From Coemansia sp. RSA 487 (Eukaryota > Kickxellomycota > Kickxellomycetes > Kickxellales > Kickxellaceae), in assembly GCA_027577595.1 (NCBI GenBank), contig JANBRJ010000016.1:1-64000 (forward strand): a stretch of DNA of 64,000 nt, given 5' to 3'. The number at the start of each line of letters is the position of its first letter. The first letter of the stretch is position 1. A program made the translations under genes and the position numbers. Positions 50,514-60,961 of the stretch are shown here, in pieces. The notes below the pieces were generated by a model. It was not told the origin of the DNA, made no database searches, and saw only the letters and a program-made list of their open reading frames with translations.

Positions 50514-53500
50514 CTACATTGTTGTAAAGGTTACCTGCTTTGCGGGTTTCGTGCTTCCACCGAGTGCGCTTGATGTTGTGCAATGGTGGTAGTAACCATC
50601 AGGCAGATGTTCAGAACCAAGCGCTGTGCTCGATAACAACCGTCCACCACCTCTGCGACCGATAGTCAGAATACTTGCTGCACTGGCATTGCTCTTGCTA
50701 GCTCCGGTAAATTCGCATTCAGAAGAGTGCGAGTTTAGCGTAGAGTTTTCTTCGGAAACAGGCGTTGTGGTGCCTGCAAAGTGTCCATATGCCACTGCTG
50801 GTGCCACACCACATGCTCCAGGCATCGACAATGAGACTACCGACGAAGACGTTGACGACTGCGACATCGTGCAGCTGCTTGCTCCGCCAGCCGTCTGCAT
50901 CTGGTGGTGCATCTCGTCCAGAGAAAGCCTCGAACCACCAGCGCTGCGCTCGTGGTTTTCGCTCGATATCTCAACAATAAGCGAGGCAGCATTCTTGCGC
51001 AGCAACTGACTGCGCTCCACAGCTGACAAAGCTGAACTAGCATTGTTGCCAATGTTAGTCTGGGCCAGACCGTCCTGCTGCTGCTGCTGTGCCGACGAGT
51101 ACCACGCTTCGATCGAGCTGCAGTCAACTAGCTCGCATTCATAAAGGATTCGCAAAAGAAGAGCGTGCTTGAATGGACGCACCTTGCCATTGGCTTCAGA
51201 GAGCTGCTCTAGCTGGTGAAGCACTGTGTGTTGGTCCTCGGGCAGAGTAATAAACGTATGAAGCAGCTTTGCAACACGTCTAGCCGCTTGCTGCGGTGAG
51301 CAGATGCCTTCATGGACTTTCTTTGCAAACGCCGAGCGAGGTTGTTGTTGTTGCTGCTGCTGCTGCTGCTGTTCAGGAACATCTTCTACAAACTCGCTAC
51401 TTTCGAATTGTCCGCCAGAACCGCCTGTCTGACCAAGCTGCTCGACTATTTGATACAGCGACTCGACAAACGCGCAAAGAATAGATGTGTGGTTTGAGGC
51501 AAACTTCTCCGCCAGAGCCTCCAGATTGTGCAGCATAAAGCCTAGGCTAAGCCCGCCACGCGCACCTTGCAGCAGGTGCGATGATGCACGGTACACAAAC
51601 TTTGCAATCCGCTGGTCCGGCGGAAGCTGCGCAATATGCTCCATCTCTCTGTCATCAAAACTCTTTTCACCGTTCCCGGGGTGTGCAATCTGATCGTACC
51701 CACCAGCGCCACAGGACGACCCAGACCCCGAGTCAAAGCCAGCCCCAGTCGCTGACTCCGTACTATGCGCTGCATCGTCATTATCGGTGTTTCTAAATCG
51801 GAAACCCAGACCGTCTTCCTCTTCATAATCTTCAGGAAGATCGTCAATATCTGCTGCCAGGCTCAACAAGCCTGTTTTGGAGTAGTAGCGCTCAAGCACT
51901 GCCTTTGCCGAATCGATAACAGCATAGTCGTCGGGAGACATGTGCAGCTGTAAGACATTGTCCTGATCGGATTCCCTGTCGCTCAGCCCAAATGTATCCC
52001 TGCCGTCATCGAAAATAAGGGATGGTGTATGTACATTGCTTTTGGGCGAGCTAGGAGTGAAGTGAACGTCCAAATCATGCTCAAGATCGCTGATATCTGA
52101 GTCAGAATCCATCGGCTCATCCTCTTCATCTTCATCACTGCTGCTGCTGTTACTGCTGTTTTCACTGTCGCTCTCAGAATCCGAGCGGTATCCTGCATCC
52201 AACAGATCAGACTCGTTGTCATTACTTATGGTAACACGCGGAGCAGTGAATTCGACCATGTCAACATCAAAGACACAGCTGTGCGGGTCTAGTCGCTGGC
52301 TCTCTTTGGTTTCCCGGACAGAATCACTTTCGGCATTATCGTTATTGTCATCGCTAGCATCTGATATATAGCTGTCGTCAGAGGCAAAGCCAGACCCAGA
52401 GAAGATGCTACTGTTGTCATCGTCATCTTCTTTTTCTTCATCGCTCTCACCCTTACTGATGGCATCCTTAGACGCCGGCTCAAAGAACTCGACCTCAAGC
52501 TCTGGTGGCTCTGTGAAGATACCACTCGCCTTGGTGCCATGCTGTATCGACGATGAGAACGCCAGGTCAGAAACGCTGCGTTGGATGCGCGGAGGCGACG
52601 GGGCGCTATTGCTGTTACGGAGAATGGGGGACGAGCTGCTGCACCGGATAAGCTCGCCATAATCGTCTGTAGACGTCGTCTTTGGCTCGTTGCTCATGAC
52701 CGTCGAAAACCCGGGTCTAAAGCTATAATCCGAATCGCTGTCTGAGTCGCTGCCGTTCAGAGATTTTAAACTGATACTAAAGCTGTCCTTGTGGCCATCC
52801 TTGCGTCCGGTAAGCTCTGTGTAAAGGTCGTTCAGCTCTTCGTCGTGCTTCTTCTCAAGAGCGCTTATCTGCGTGGCTTTGGACTGGCGTTCTGCCTCGA
52901 GAATCTCTTGTACCTCGGAATATGCCTCTCTGATAATCTGGTTTGTCAGCTCAAGTTTGCGGATGCGCCGAAGAAGGTACCGATTAACAGTAAAGAGTCT
53001 TTCAGTGTATGTGCCATCCTCCAACACTGCGTCGTTGTTGCTATCCACAGGAGTTGCAAACGAAGCAAGCAAAGATGCAGGTGCCCGCGACTTGGAGGTG
53101 TTGCTAATATCTGCAGCATCGGTATTACGTGCAGTATCTTTTGCATCATCATGCCGATAGTGGCGATAAGAATTTTGAGAAGATGAGCGCTGGGAAATTA
53201 ATTTGGTGTCGTTACCAGCATGCTTAACCGAGTCGTGGGAAAACGGCACCAAGTGCTGCTCGTAATTTGGCGGCGGAAGCAGTATAGTAGGGTCTGCCTC
53301 TCCGTCATTGACCAACTCAAGCGTCTCCTCAACAATTTTGTACGGGATTCCATTTGCGTTGGGCGGTCGCAGGGGAGAAAGGCGGTATCGTAGCCCCTTT
53401 CCGGTATTTCCCAGGCCGTGCCAAGAAAACGCCATCCAGTTACGTAGCGTTGCTGCCGACGATACAAAGCAGCAACGGTCCGTGCAGCATTTGCACGAGC

Positions 53501-53939
53501 AAGGGCAAGGCTGTGGAAACTCAAATCCAAAGGTGTCGCCGGGCTCGCCCAAGTTCTGCTCGGCCATATCACTGTCGGCGCCATTTGGCTCGTTCATTGT
53601 GTTGTTATTGTTGTTTCTGCTGCTGCTGCTGCTGGAGTAGGAGAGTGCTTTTTTGCTCCGGTATACGAGATCCTCGATGGGACAATCGATATTGCGCAAC
53701 TCGGGTATAAAAAGCGTTGGCATCGTCAGCTGAGCCACATCTATGCAAAAGTCGATTGCAAGTCGTACTGGTACCGGGAGCAGGTTGCAACCCAGTGTGG
53801 CGTATTGGTCAACAGTGCCTGCGGCGTGTGACGGCTGTGCGGGCGTATGATGGTACGCAGCTCCGTCGTCGGCATCATTGTCCCGGCGAATGTACGTAGG
53901 TAGGGGCGCCGAGGTGGCCCAAGACGGACCCAGGCTCAT
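50514..53939 (-). CDS. Orphan acidic protein with C-terminal W2-like domain
   Basis: I do not recognise this 1141-residue protein as a whole. The N-terminus has a Cys-rich patch (CPCSCKCCTDRCC, about residue 145) amid predicted disorder. A coiled coil spans about 318-375 (RRIRKLELTNQIIREAY onward), followed by a long Asp/Glu/Ser-rich region (about 390-760). The segment at about 780-1000 resembles the W2 (eIF5C-type) HEAT-like domain: paired helices HNLEALAEKFASN and LYQIVEQL, then a late ALLLRILYECELVDCSSIEAWY, close to the W2 pattern of a small/Leu helix, LY-x-x-x-hydrophobic and a W. A CAG-coded Gln run sits inside this domain. W2 domains occur in eIF5, eIF2B epsilon, eIF4G and BZW proteins and bind eIF2 or kinases. 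The usual partner domains are missing here. Confidence 0.6.
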   Translation of the reverse strand: MSLGPSWATSAPLPTYIRRDNDADDGAAYHHTPAQPSHAAGTVDQYATLGCNLLPVPVRLAIDFCIDVAQLTMPTLFIPELRNIDCPIEDLVYRSKKALSYSSSSSSRNNNNNTMNEPNGADSDMAEQNLGEPGDTFGFEFPQPCPCSCKCCTDRCCFVSSAATLRNWMAFSWHGLGNTGKGLRYRLSPLRPPNANGIPYKIVEETLELVNDGEADPTILLPPPNYEQHLVPFSHDSVKHAGNDTKLISQRSSSQNSYRHYRHDDAKDTARNTDAADISNTSKSRAPASLLASFATPVDSNNDAVLEDGTYTERLFTVNRYLLRRIRKLELTNQIIREAYSEVQEILEAERQSKATQISALEKKHDEELNDLYTELTGRKDGHKDSFSISLKSLNGSDSDSDSDYSFRPGFSTVMSNEPKTTSTDDYGELIRCSSSSPILRNSNSAPSPPRIQRSVSDLAFSSSIQHGTKASGIFTEPPELEVEFFEPASKDAISKGESDEEKEDDDDNSSIFSGSGFASDDSYISDASDDNNDNAESDSVRETKESQRLDPHSCVFDVDMVEFTAPRVTISNDNESDLLDAGYRSDSESDSENSSNSSSSDEDEEDEPMDSDSDISDLEHDLDVHFTPSSPKSNVHTPSLIFDDGRDTFGLSDRESDQDNVLQLHMSPDDYAVIDSAKAVLERYYSKTGLLSLAADIDDLPEDYEEEDGLGFRFRNTDNDDAAHSTESATGAGFDSGSGSSCGAGGYDQIAHPGNGEKSFDDREMEHIAQLPPDQRIAKFVYRASSHLLQGARGGLSLGFMLHNLEALAEKFASNHTSILCAFVESLYQIVEQLGQTGGSGGQFESSEFVEDVPEQQQQQQQQQQPRSAFAKKVHEGICSPQQAARRVAKLLHTFITLPEDQHTVLHQLEQLSEANGKVRPFKHALLLRILYECELVDCSSIEAWYSSAQQQQQDGLAQTNIGNNASSALSAVERSQLLRKNAASLIVEISSENHERSAGGSRLSLDEMHHQMQTAGGASSCTMSQSSTSSSVVSLSMPGACGVAPAVAYGHFAGTTTPVSEENSTLNSHSSECEFTGASKSNASAASILTIGRRGGGRLLSSTALGSEHLPDGYYHHCTTSSALGGSTKPAKQVTFTTM

Positions 53940-54856
53940 TGGCGGAAAAATACAGGTGTGTAATTGTGTGTAAACTGTGGGTGTGAGACGGCGTCAGTGT
54001 CTTAGAACAAGTGGAAGCGCCGCCTTGCCAAGAAAAATATAGAATAAAATAAAGAGGAAAGTCCAGCCGTGAACAAATATAAAAATAATAAAAAGCAAGG
54101 AAGAGAAAATGAAGATAGTAATAAATGCGGAGAGAAAAAAACGCGCACAAGCCTTGCCTTTTTTTATTGCTGACTGCTGCAATTGGCTTGACAGTGCGGA
54201 GACCAGAAGAGGTGGATAAAAAGAGGCCAAACAAAAAAGAATTGCGAGTGCTTTGTACGTGGTGAAAAAATCCAGAACCAGAAGAAGGGTGCAATATAGG
54301 TCTGAAAAGAAGCTTTCTCTTTATAAAGATGGCAATAATAGCAGTTTGGCAGCCTTTAGCGTGTGCAAAGAAAGATAGTGTGTTATTCCAATACTGGACA
54401 GGGAACGGGTCTGTGCTTAAATAATGTGCTACAAGCAAGGTGTCTGGACATGGATTTAGAGAAAATAAAGTGCAAAAGCAACCAATTCAAAAGAAAGTGG
54501 AGAAAAGAGAACGCGTCTTGTGAGAAGGCACCTCTTGCACAAGAAAAAAGCAGTCAGTTGGAAAAAAAACCCAAACCCAACCAAACAGATGATTAGTCAT
54601 AGCTTTTTTGCACTTTTTTGAACCACTGAAAAAGCAATTTCAAAATTTTCATCAGTCACACGTGCCTTTCTCACTGGTATATTCTACACATTAAAACTGT
54701 CAAACATTTTGCTGCGGGAAAGATGTCAATTTCCTTTCAAAAACAGCTGCTTCTTGCTCTTCGGTGAATAATAGTGTCTCTGCAATATGGCAATGGTAAA
54801 AAAAACAATGTATTTTATTGCACAATGTGAAGAAAAACTAATGACAAAGCGGGTGC
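53940..54856. other. Intergenic stretch
   Basis: About 900 A/T-rich bases lie upstream of the W2-like gene and downstream of the transporter gene. A CACGTG lies at 54659-54664. A Phe/Tyr-rich minus-strand frame reaching 54438 looks like translated low-complexity sequence. No gene is called. Confidence 0.45.
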
Positions 54857-56272
54857 CTAGATTTTAATCCATGGCTTTTTGGACACGCACAGGCGTAGTG
54901 CAAGGATGCTGAGGGTGGCAACAAGGTATGTGCCGCCACAGAACAGCGCCACACTGCCGTATCCAGTACCATTCTGACCAATTTTTTCATAAAAGACACG
55001 CGCAACCACAGGCGCTGCTGAAGTAGTAAGAACCATGCCAATTCCCAAAAGACCGACATTGTTGGCAAGGCCATTTTGGCCAAAAAGCGTCACCGAGCAC
55101 AATGGCACCATGGGCGTCAAGCTACCCGCAAAGATACCGAATGTGCATGCAAATATCATCATAACCATAAAGGATTTTGCCGGGAACCAAAGGAAGAAGC
55201 ACGAAACTGTGACAAACAAATGCGTGATAAAGAACATGTTGATGTTACCAGCAAGATCCGCAATGTAGCCAATAGTGATACGTCCAATGATAGAGGCGCC
55301 GTTGGCCACGCCAGCAATCAGCGCACCTTGCTCGCTCGTTAGCCCAATGCCAATAGCATAAACAGGGAGAAAGAACAGCACCACATAGAATGCCGCCTCA
55401 GCAAGCATCACTGCAACGTTCAGGTACCAGAACTCAGGCGACCGGAGCACACCACCAGTATTATGTACATCACGCACGCCAAAGCTCCGCACAGACATGC
55501 GCTTTTTTGCCAAGCTGCTTGTTTTGTGCTCGCTGCAATTATCAGACATCGAAATGATGTCAATGCTTTCCATGTCCTCGCGGTCTAGAAGCTCTTCGGG
55601 CTTACTGGCCATCCCTAAGCTGACCAACGCCAGGCCAATAGCCAGAATTAGCCCAAGTATTTTGACTGCTCCAGATAGCTCGTACTTGTTGATCAAGTAC
55701 CGTGTCAAAGGCGCCAGGACAAGTCCGCCGACGCCAGAGCCCGAATGAACAATGCCAATAAGGAACCCCTGGTTCTTTGTGAACCAAGACGTCGGGATCG
55801 TGGATACAATGATAAAAATTGTTCCAATTCCAGCACCAGCGAGCACTCCTTGCGTAAGTACGAGTTGCCAAACCTCAGTACAGAATCCAGCCAGAAAATG
55901 ACCAGAACCAACCATCAGACTGCCTATAAATGTAGTCAGCCCCATGCCGAACCTCTCGCACAGCGCGCCGGCAATTGTTGTAAACAGATAGTTGGATGCC
56001 AGATGAACAGCACCGATGGCAATTGCCGGTGATAATGCACTGCTCGTGCCGCTGGTCTTTCCTGAAGCCGATGTACCATTAATGTTGCTAAATTTGTTTT
56101 CATATTCCTCCTCAAAGATTCCGTACGAGTTTGTCATCCCCGATCCCAGAAACATGCCGATAAACGATGCGAACACAACAATCCCTGCTGCTATGTGTGG
56201 ATGCACAAGACAGAATGACTTTGTAATGCCCAGCTTTGGTAGCCTGGCGACGATGGCGCGAACTGCCTTCAT
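54857..56272 (-). CDS. MFS transporter, monocarboxylate-transporter-like
   Basis: This 471-residue protein has twelve predicted membrane helices in two sets of six, split by a cytoplasmic loop (about 225-275). The helix 1 region SFIGMFLGSGMTNSYGIFEEEY resembles the MCT/Mch group, where a conserved Gly-rich helix is followed by YG(V/I)F and an acidic residue. IIGRITIGYIADLAG is the typical loop motif after helix 8. The Mch/MCT group includes fungal plasma-membrane and vacuolar carriers such as riboflavin (Mch5) transporters. The substrate cannot be read from sequence. Both termini are predicted cytoplasmic. Confidence 0.88.
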   Translation of the reverse strand: MKAVRAIVARLPKLGITKSFCLVHPHIAAGIVVFASFIGMFLGSGMTNSYGIFEEEYENKFSNINGTSASGKTSGTSSALSPAIAIGAVHLASNYLFTTIAGALCERFGMGLTTFIGSLMVGSGHFLAGFCTEVWQLVLTQGVLAGAGIGTIFIIVSTIPTSWFTKNQGFLIGIVHSGSGVGGLVLAPLTRYLINKYELSGAVKILGLILAIGLALVSLGMASKPEELLDREDMESIDIISMSDNCSEHKTSSLAKKRMSVRSFGVRDVHNTGGVLRSPEFWYLNVAVMLAEAAFYVVLFFLPVYAIGIGLTSEQGALIAGVANGASIIGRITIGYIADLAGNINMFFITHLFVTVSCFFLWFPAKSFMVMMIFACTFGIFAGSLTPMVPLCSVTLFGQNGLANNVGLLGIGMVLTTSAAPVVARVFYEKIGQNGTGYGSVALFCGGTYLVATLSILALRLCVSKKPWIKI

Positions 56273-57811
56273 TTTTTATGTTTTTTGATACAGTTTTTTT
56301 GGATTCAATTAAATAAAAGTTTTGGTTATTATTGCAAAGAATAAATAGGAATATTATTTTTATATTTTCACAAGATGTTTATTACAGGATGGAGAGCTTC
56401 GAGCAAATATGACAAGAAGGAAATATGATGTCGAATCTTTCCCTTACTTTAGCGGCTATCAGGGATGTTTAAAATATAGAATATAAATGACGAACAGAAA
56501 TTCTCTTGTAGTTGAACTCGCATGATATTGAATTCCTTTTGTATATGTCCAATTTTAAATCAGCGAGCCCAAATGTTTCCAGCCACAGTTACAAAAAAAG
56601 TCATTCCAAGAAGCAATATGTAGGAAGAAAGGGAGTGCTCAAAAGACTGCCACGCATTTTAGCAGCCACTCTCTATCCATACAGGCAGAAAGAACATGGC
56701 AATGTGTGAAGACTCGATAAGAAAAGCATGGGGCTTTTTACCTGGGGACAACCCCCTTTGATATTCCACAGAAAACGCTGTCGCTTCTTGGCTAGGAGCT
56801 GTAAAAATGTACTTTCCATATGTGCGTAAACACACTACACGCGTAGTATACCCACTTTTGAACAGCAGTTTTACACGGATTCCAACGTATTGGTTCATTG
56901 GCTCTATGCTGAGCAGTGTATTTTGGATAAACGCACAGCGCAGTGTCAGTACTATAGATACCTACGAATTGATAAAGACATTCTAAATTAACCAATTCTT
57001 GTTACTACATTTGGAAGGTTTTCCTTTTCCATATCATAGCCAGATAGTATTGCTAATTCAACTACTACACACAATTAAAATACACTGCTGATAGTAATAG
57101 AATCGGCTCGGAAAAATATACTAGATAGTAGGCGCATCCCTTCCTTTTTCTTATTGTACTTTGCCACTCTTAGACACTGTGGCTTATTTTAATCTGTGTA
57201 CATGACATACTTGTCGGATTTAATGTCTTTGGCGAAATATTAGTCTAAGCGCTGTTGCACTGTTCTTGTAAAATCCAAAGTCAACAGCCAGGATCTATAA
57301 CCACTAACGCATGCCATAGCTTTACTCCTTCAGCTGCTGCATTGACCAGCTACAAAGATCCTGCATCTAAAATAGAGACTGTAACGGCGTATGGCGTTGT
57401 GGCTACGAGGATATAGTCTTTTTAGTAGCCACATAATATAGCATATGCACTATGACTAAGTGGCAAAAGGCGAAGCAATCGTGGCGTGTAGTTCAGCAAA
57501 CCCCCTCCCGTTAATTGCTTATAGTACATTTGCGCGGCAATATGTCCACAGCAGTAACACAATATCGTGCACATGCGATCGATAAAGATACAACGAGAAA
57601 CGCCAACGCTAAATTTAATCCAATTTACACATTGGGAAGCAGCAATATCTACACTGGTTGGTTTTCAAATCCACGATTTGTACATGTCGCATCAGTATTT
57701 GAAAGCCTGAAAAGTAAGCACATGCCATTCTATGGCTCCGAAAACGTCCTTGATGAACCACACATTTTTTACAACTTTGATCCAACTGTATACTTATTGT
57801 TATTATTATTT
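56273..57811. other. Gene-poor A/T-rich stretch
   Basis: About 1.5 kb with no supported gene. It contains a 134-codon plus-strand frame (ATG at 57542) that runs antisense into the 3' end of RRP42 and shows no recognisable features. An 8-base inverted repeat lies at 57399-57432. No tRNA or transposon hallmark is seen. Confidence 0.45.
57399..57432. repeat. Small inverted repeat
   Basis: GTGGCTAC and its exact complement GTAGCCAC are separated by 18 bases. They could form an 8-bp stem. No T-run or tRNA-like features follow, so this may be chance. Confidence 0.4.
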
Positions 57812-58753
57812 TCAGAAAGGGACCAAAAAGGTACTGCCGGTGCTTGGACCATCGCTTTGCTGCTCGCTGCGTTTTGCTGCTTCTTCATAAAGTGTGGCAA
57901 ACTTGGCAAACTCCTCCTTTGCAATACGCTGGGCAGTCTGTAAGATCTCGGACAAAAGCGATGGCGGGAAGCCCCTAGACATGCCGCCCTTCTGGATAGC
58001 ACAAATATCCATCCTTGGAGACACTGCTACGGTAATCTTGGCTTGCGTAACGGCCTCCTCTTGCTCCGACGCATCCACGGTATACCGTTTACCGATCTGG
58101 TTAAAGGTCACGGCCAATGGCAACCCCGAAACGCCACTTAGAGCAACCATGTCTTCAGCATCGTCAACTACATCAAACTCGGCCTGTGTTGTGCCAGCGT
58201 CATCAGTAATCGTCTCAACCACCACGCGCGGCAACCGCGTCTCCATCAATGCGGCACGCGTAGCCATTACCAAAGCATCGGCAATGCCGCCACGCACATC
58301 GAGCACCAGGGCGTCCACATGGAGCACCCAGTACGCTTGCTTGGGAATGATGCATAGGGCGGACAGGTCCAAGCCGTCGTCGCCCTGTGAGCCGCCGCTG
58401 ATGATCCGGTCAAGCAGCTGCGTAAGTTCGACGTTGATCTCGTCGGCTCCACGACCCTCGAATTCCTGCGCCGCGCTTGGTGAGCACTCAACGTTGCATA
58501 TGACGGACCCCATGGTCTCGGGCTCTCCGGGTGCCCACGTGTTCACCTCGGCTTTCACTCCAACCAGTACGTCGGTCCCGACCCCGAGGTTCCCGATACG
58601 ACACCGCGCGCTGCCGTTCGCCTGTGATATCATGCCAGTCTGTAGCGTCACCTCACGTCGATCTAGATTGCTGCGCCCGTCGCTGCGGAACCCCTTTTCG
58701 ACGCCGCGGATTATAAAGTCCTGCTCTGCTGGCGATAGAACCAAGCTTGCCAT
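57812..58753 (-). CDS. RRP42: Exosome PH-ring subunit Rrp42 (EXOSC7)
   Basis: This 313-residue RNase-PH-fold protein begins with LSPAEQDFIIRGVEKGFRSDGR, the Rrp42/EXOSC7 signature. The conserved VLVGVKAEV strand, the CIIPKQAYWVLHVDALVLD block and the C-terminal helix of the PH fold follow. Rrp42 is one of six catalytically inert ring subunits that thread RNA to Rrp44 or Rrp6. The phosphorolytic residues of bacterial RNase PH are not kept, as usual in eukaryotes. With RRP40 in the same window this gives two of the nine core exosome genes within 52 kb. Confidence 0.95.
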   Translation of the reverse strand: MASLVLSPAEQDFIIRGVEKGFRSDGRSNLDRREVTLQTGMISQANGSARCRIGNLGVGTDVLVGVKAEVNTWAPGEPETMGSVICNVECSPSAAQEFEGRGADEINVELTQLLDRIISGGSQGDDGLDLSALCIIPKQAYWVLHVDALVLDVRGGIADALVMATRAALMETRLPRVVVETITDDAGTTQAEFDVVDDAEDMVALSGVSGLPLAVTFNQIGKRYTVDASEQEEAVTQAKITVAVSPRMDICAIQKGGMSRGFPPSLLSEILQTAQRIAKEEFAKFATLYEEAAKRSEQQSDGPSTGSTFLVPF

Positions 58754-59056
58754 TGTTAACTTTACAGTTAATAAAGTGTAATAGATAAAAACACAGAGTA
58801 ATGTCTAATAAACAAAAAGGAGAGATGACGGCTGGGATGTTGAAACACTTTTTACACTTGGTTCGAAACATCAAACACATTCCCAAAAAAAAACTTTTTT
58901 CTTTGGTTGTTGTCTGTGGTCTGCTGCTTGAAAATTATACGCAACCACTCAGTATCACATGATTTTTTAAAATGAAAAGTGAATATTACACATTTTTAAA
59001 AGCACAAGGAAATTGAGATTAGTTTTGGCTGCCTATTTTTATTCAATCCTTGCAAT
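58754..59056. other. Intergenic stretch RRP42/ERO1
   Basis: About 300 A/T-rich bases between two minus-strand genes. A GGTTCGAA-like word near 58860 is not part of a tRNA. No gene is seen. Confidence 0.5.
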
Positions 59057-60961
59057 TCAGTCTAGTTGGCTGGCACGCCAGTCAGTGACAAAGTTCTGGT
59101 ACATTCCACGGAACATCTCAATACCTTTAATGCTGTACGAGAACTGGAAGTACGTCGTCATCAGAGCAACAATCTCGTTACGCTTAAAGTCTAGGGTAGT
59201 GAAGCTGCCGCGAAACGCTCGATCTGGGTAGGAGAACAGGGCCTTGAGTGCTGTAGCAATGCCCAGTGTTTGGGTTTTGCCCCAGAGCCTGCACTTTTCG
59301 CATCCAGTGCAGTCCATGATGCGGGAGATGTTGCGGAAGTTGTCCTTGAACTCGGCCTTCATAGCACTCCCCGACACTTCCTGGAATAGCTCCTTGTCAT
59401 CAAAGATAAAGCCAGCACGCTTGACGGCGCGAAGCATCTTTGGCATAAGTCTCTTTACGGCGCGATCATCCTTGGCGATTCCCGTTGAGTAGTCGTAGGC
59501 AGCCAAGTAGGGCTCCATTTTCTGGATAGCCCGGGAAAGCAGCACAAAGTTAAAGTATATATTTTGGAGCCTGTCAGGGAACGCGCCGATGCGAGAAATA
59601 AAGCAGCTCAGATTGGGCTCCCACTGGTTTGTCGTGGAGTTGAGGTAGTCGGAACAAATGTGCGTGGATATCGATGCATGGAGCCCCGAAACAATCCGGT
59701 AGAACACGCGGTACTCGAGGGGCACATCGGTCGGTAGCGTAACGCCGCGCTCCTCCTCGGACATATTTTCCAGGAAAAACAGCAGCTCGCGGCGTCTGCG
59801 TGGAGGTTGTACAAAGGGCATCGATTTGCCGTCGACGTTCACGAGCTGGCTTCCCCATCCTCCAGCAGTGTCCTGGAGATACGGTGCCACACCAAAGCAG
59901 TTGTGCTGGTAGATGCTCATCCAGACAGCGTTGGCGCCGGCGCCTGCGTAGCCTGTGAAGCGTTCGGGATTCTCAATGAGGTCGACCCAGATGCCGTCGC
60001 CATATGTCTCGTCGTTGACAATAGCAAAGTCTTTATCCGAGTGCTCTAGCCTTTGGCGCGGAAAGGATCCCTATTTTTCAGATAAGACACACGAGATATG
60101 TCACATTTTTGGCATTTTGAATATAAATTAGCTGCAATCCTGACAAATGCTAGTGGCACTGTGCGGTGTGTTGAAGACTGGCAAGGCTCCAGCAAAGCTC
60201 AACGGAAGCTCTGTAGAAAGAATCAGGCCAGAAAAAAAGGCCGTAAAACTCCAACATAACCTAGAAAGGAAACTTGTGGCCTGATTTCCAAAGAAAAAGT
60301 AGCGCCTTGTTATAGAGTGCCACGTCACACCGATTATTAAGCAAACAAGCCAGGGAAAAAGCAAACCCAAAATTACACTTACCAAGAAGGGGCCGAAATT
60401 TGTGTGGTCGACCGTTTGCTGCTGCCAGGATTCTGGGATGTTGCGGTCGTCAAAGGGAGTTACTATACAGTCGCGCTGGAAGCACGAGCCCTCCGTTCTC
60501 CAAAACTCGCATGGCTTGTACAGATCCACCTTGAGCGTGCGGAAAAACTTTGTGCGGATCATCTTGTCCAGCGGACCCGAGACCTTGTGTCTGAGCGTCT
60601 CGGCACCATTGAAGTCGGTGCAAGTGTCGCTGATAATGCCCTCGGGCTTGCATATATTCTGGCCCTTGGATTTCTGCAAAACTTGCGCCATAAATCCAAC
60701 GTTTTGGCTCTGCATTTTGGCGGGCTCGGGTGTCAGCGAGGTAAGGCCGAGCACATGTGAGGATTCCTTGGCCATGTATGCGGCGGTGGCGGCGGCAACC
60801 AAAGCTATAATACGCACACTAATCCGGAGCCAACGAGAGCCACTTCGCGACGACATGGTTGTGTCCTTTGCTTCGGATGCTTGTGGATGCGCTGCAGCTA
60901 TGTGCCGGCGCTGTGGAGCTCTGCTGGCGGCGTTGGCTGCGGGAGAGCGTTTCCTGGCCAT
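59057..60961 (-). CDS. ERO1: ER oxidoreductin Ero1, two exons
   Basis: I join exon 1 (60961-60383) and exon 2 (60070-59057) in phase 0 across a 312-base intron (donor GTAAGT, acceptor AATAG), giving 530 residues. A hydrophobic segment near the N-terminus (WLRISVRIIALVAAATAAY) targets or anchors the protein in the ER. CEFW...SCFQRDC matches the shuttle and structural cysteines, and the exon 2 stretch WVDLIENPERFTGYAG is the FAD-binding signature. The active-site CxxCxxC is present as CTGCEKCRLWGK. Ero1 passes electrons from protein disulfide isomerase to oxygen. The start is uncertain: an in-frame ATG at 60856 gives a shorter, classical signal-peptide-like N-terminus (495 residues) and may be the real one. 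Exon 2 alone lacks the WVDLIENPERF start region in an ATG-led frame, which requires the splice. Confidence 0.92.

Noticed and set aside
53875-54438. A 187-codon minus-strand frame upstream of the W2-like gene
   Set aside because: Phe/Tyr-rich translation of A/T-rich leader sequence that overlaps the start of a real gene in another frame.
57542-57943. A 134-codon plus-strand frame overlapping the 3' end of RRP42
   Set aside because: It runs antisense into a clear conserved gene, has no recognisable domain, and its end is a hydrophobic translation of the RRP42 antisense strand.
58858-58868. GGTTCGAA-like word resembling a tRNA B box
   Set aside because: No matching A box, acceptor stem or anticodon arm can be folded around it.
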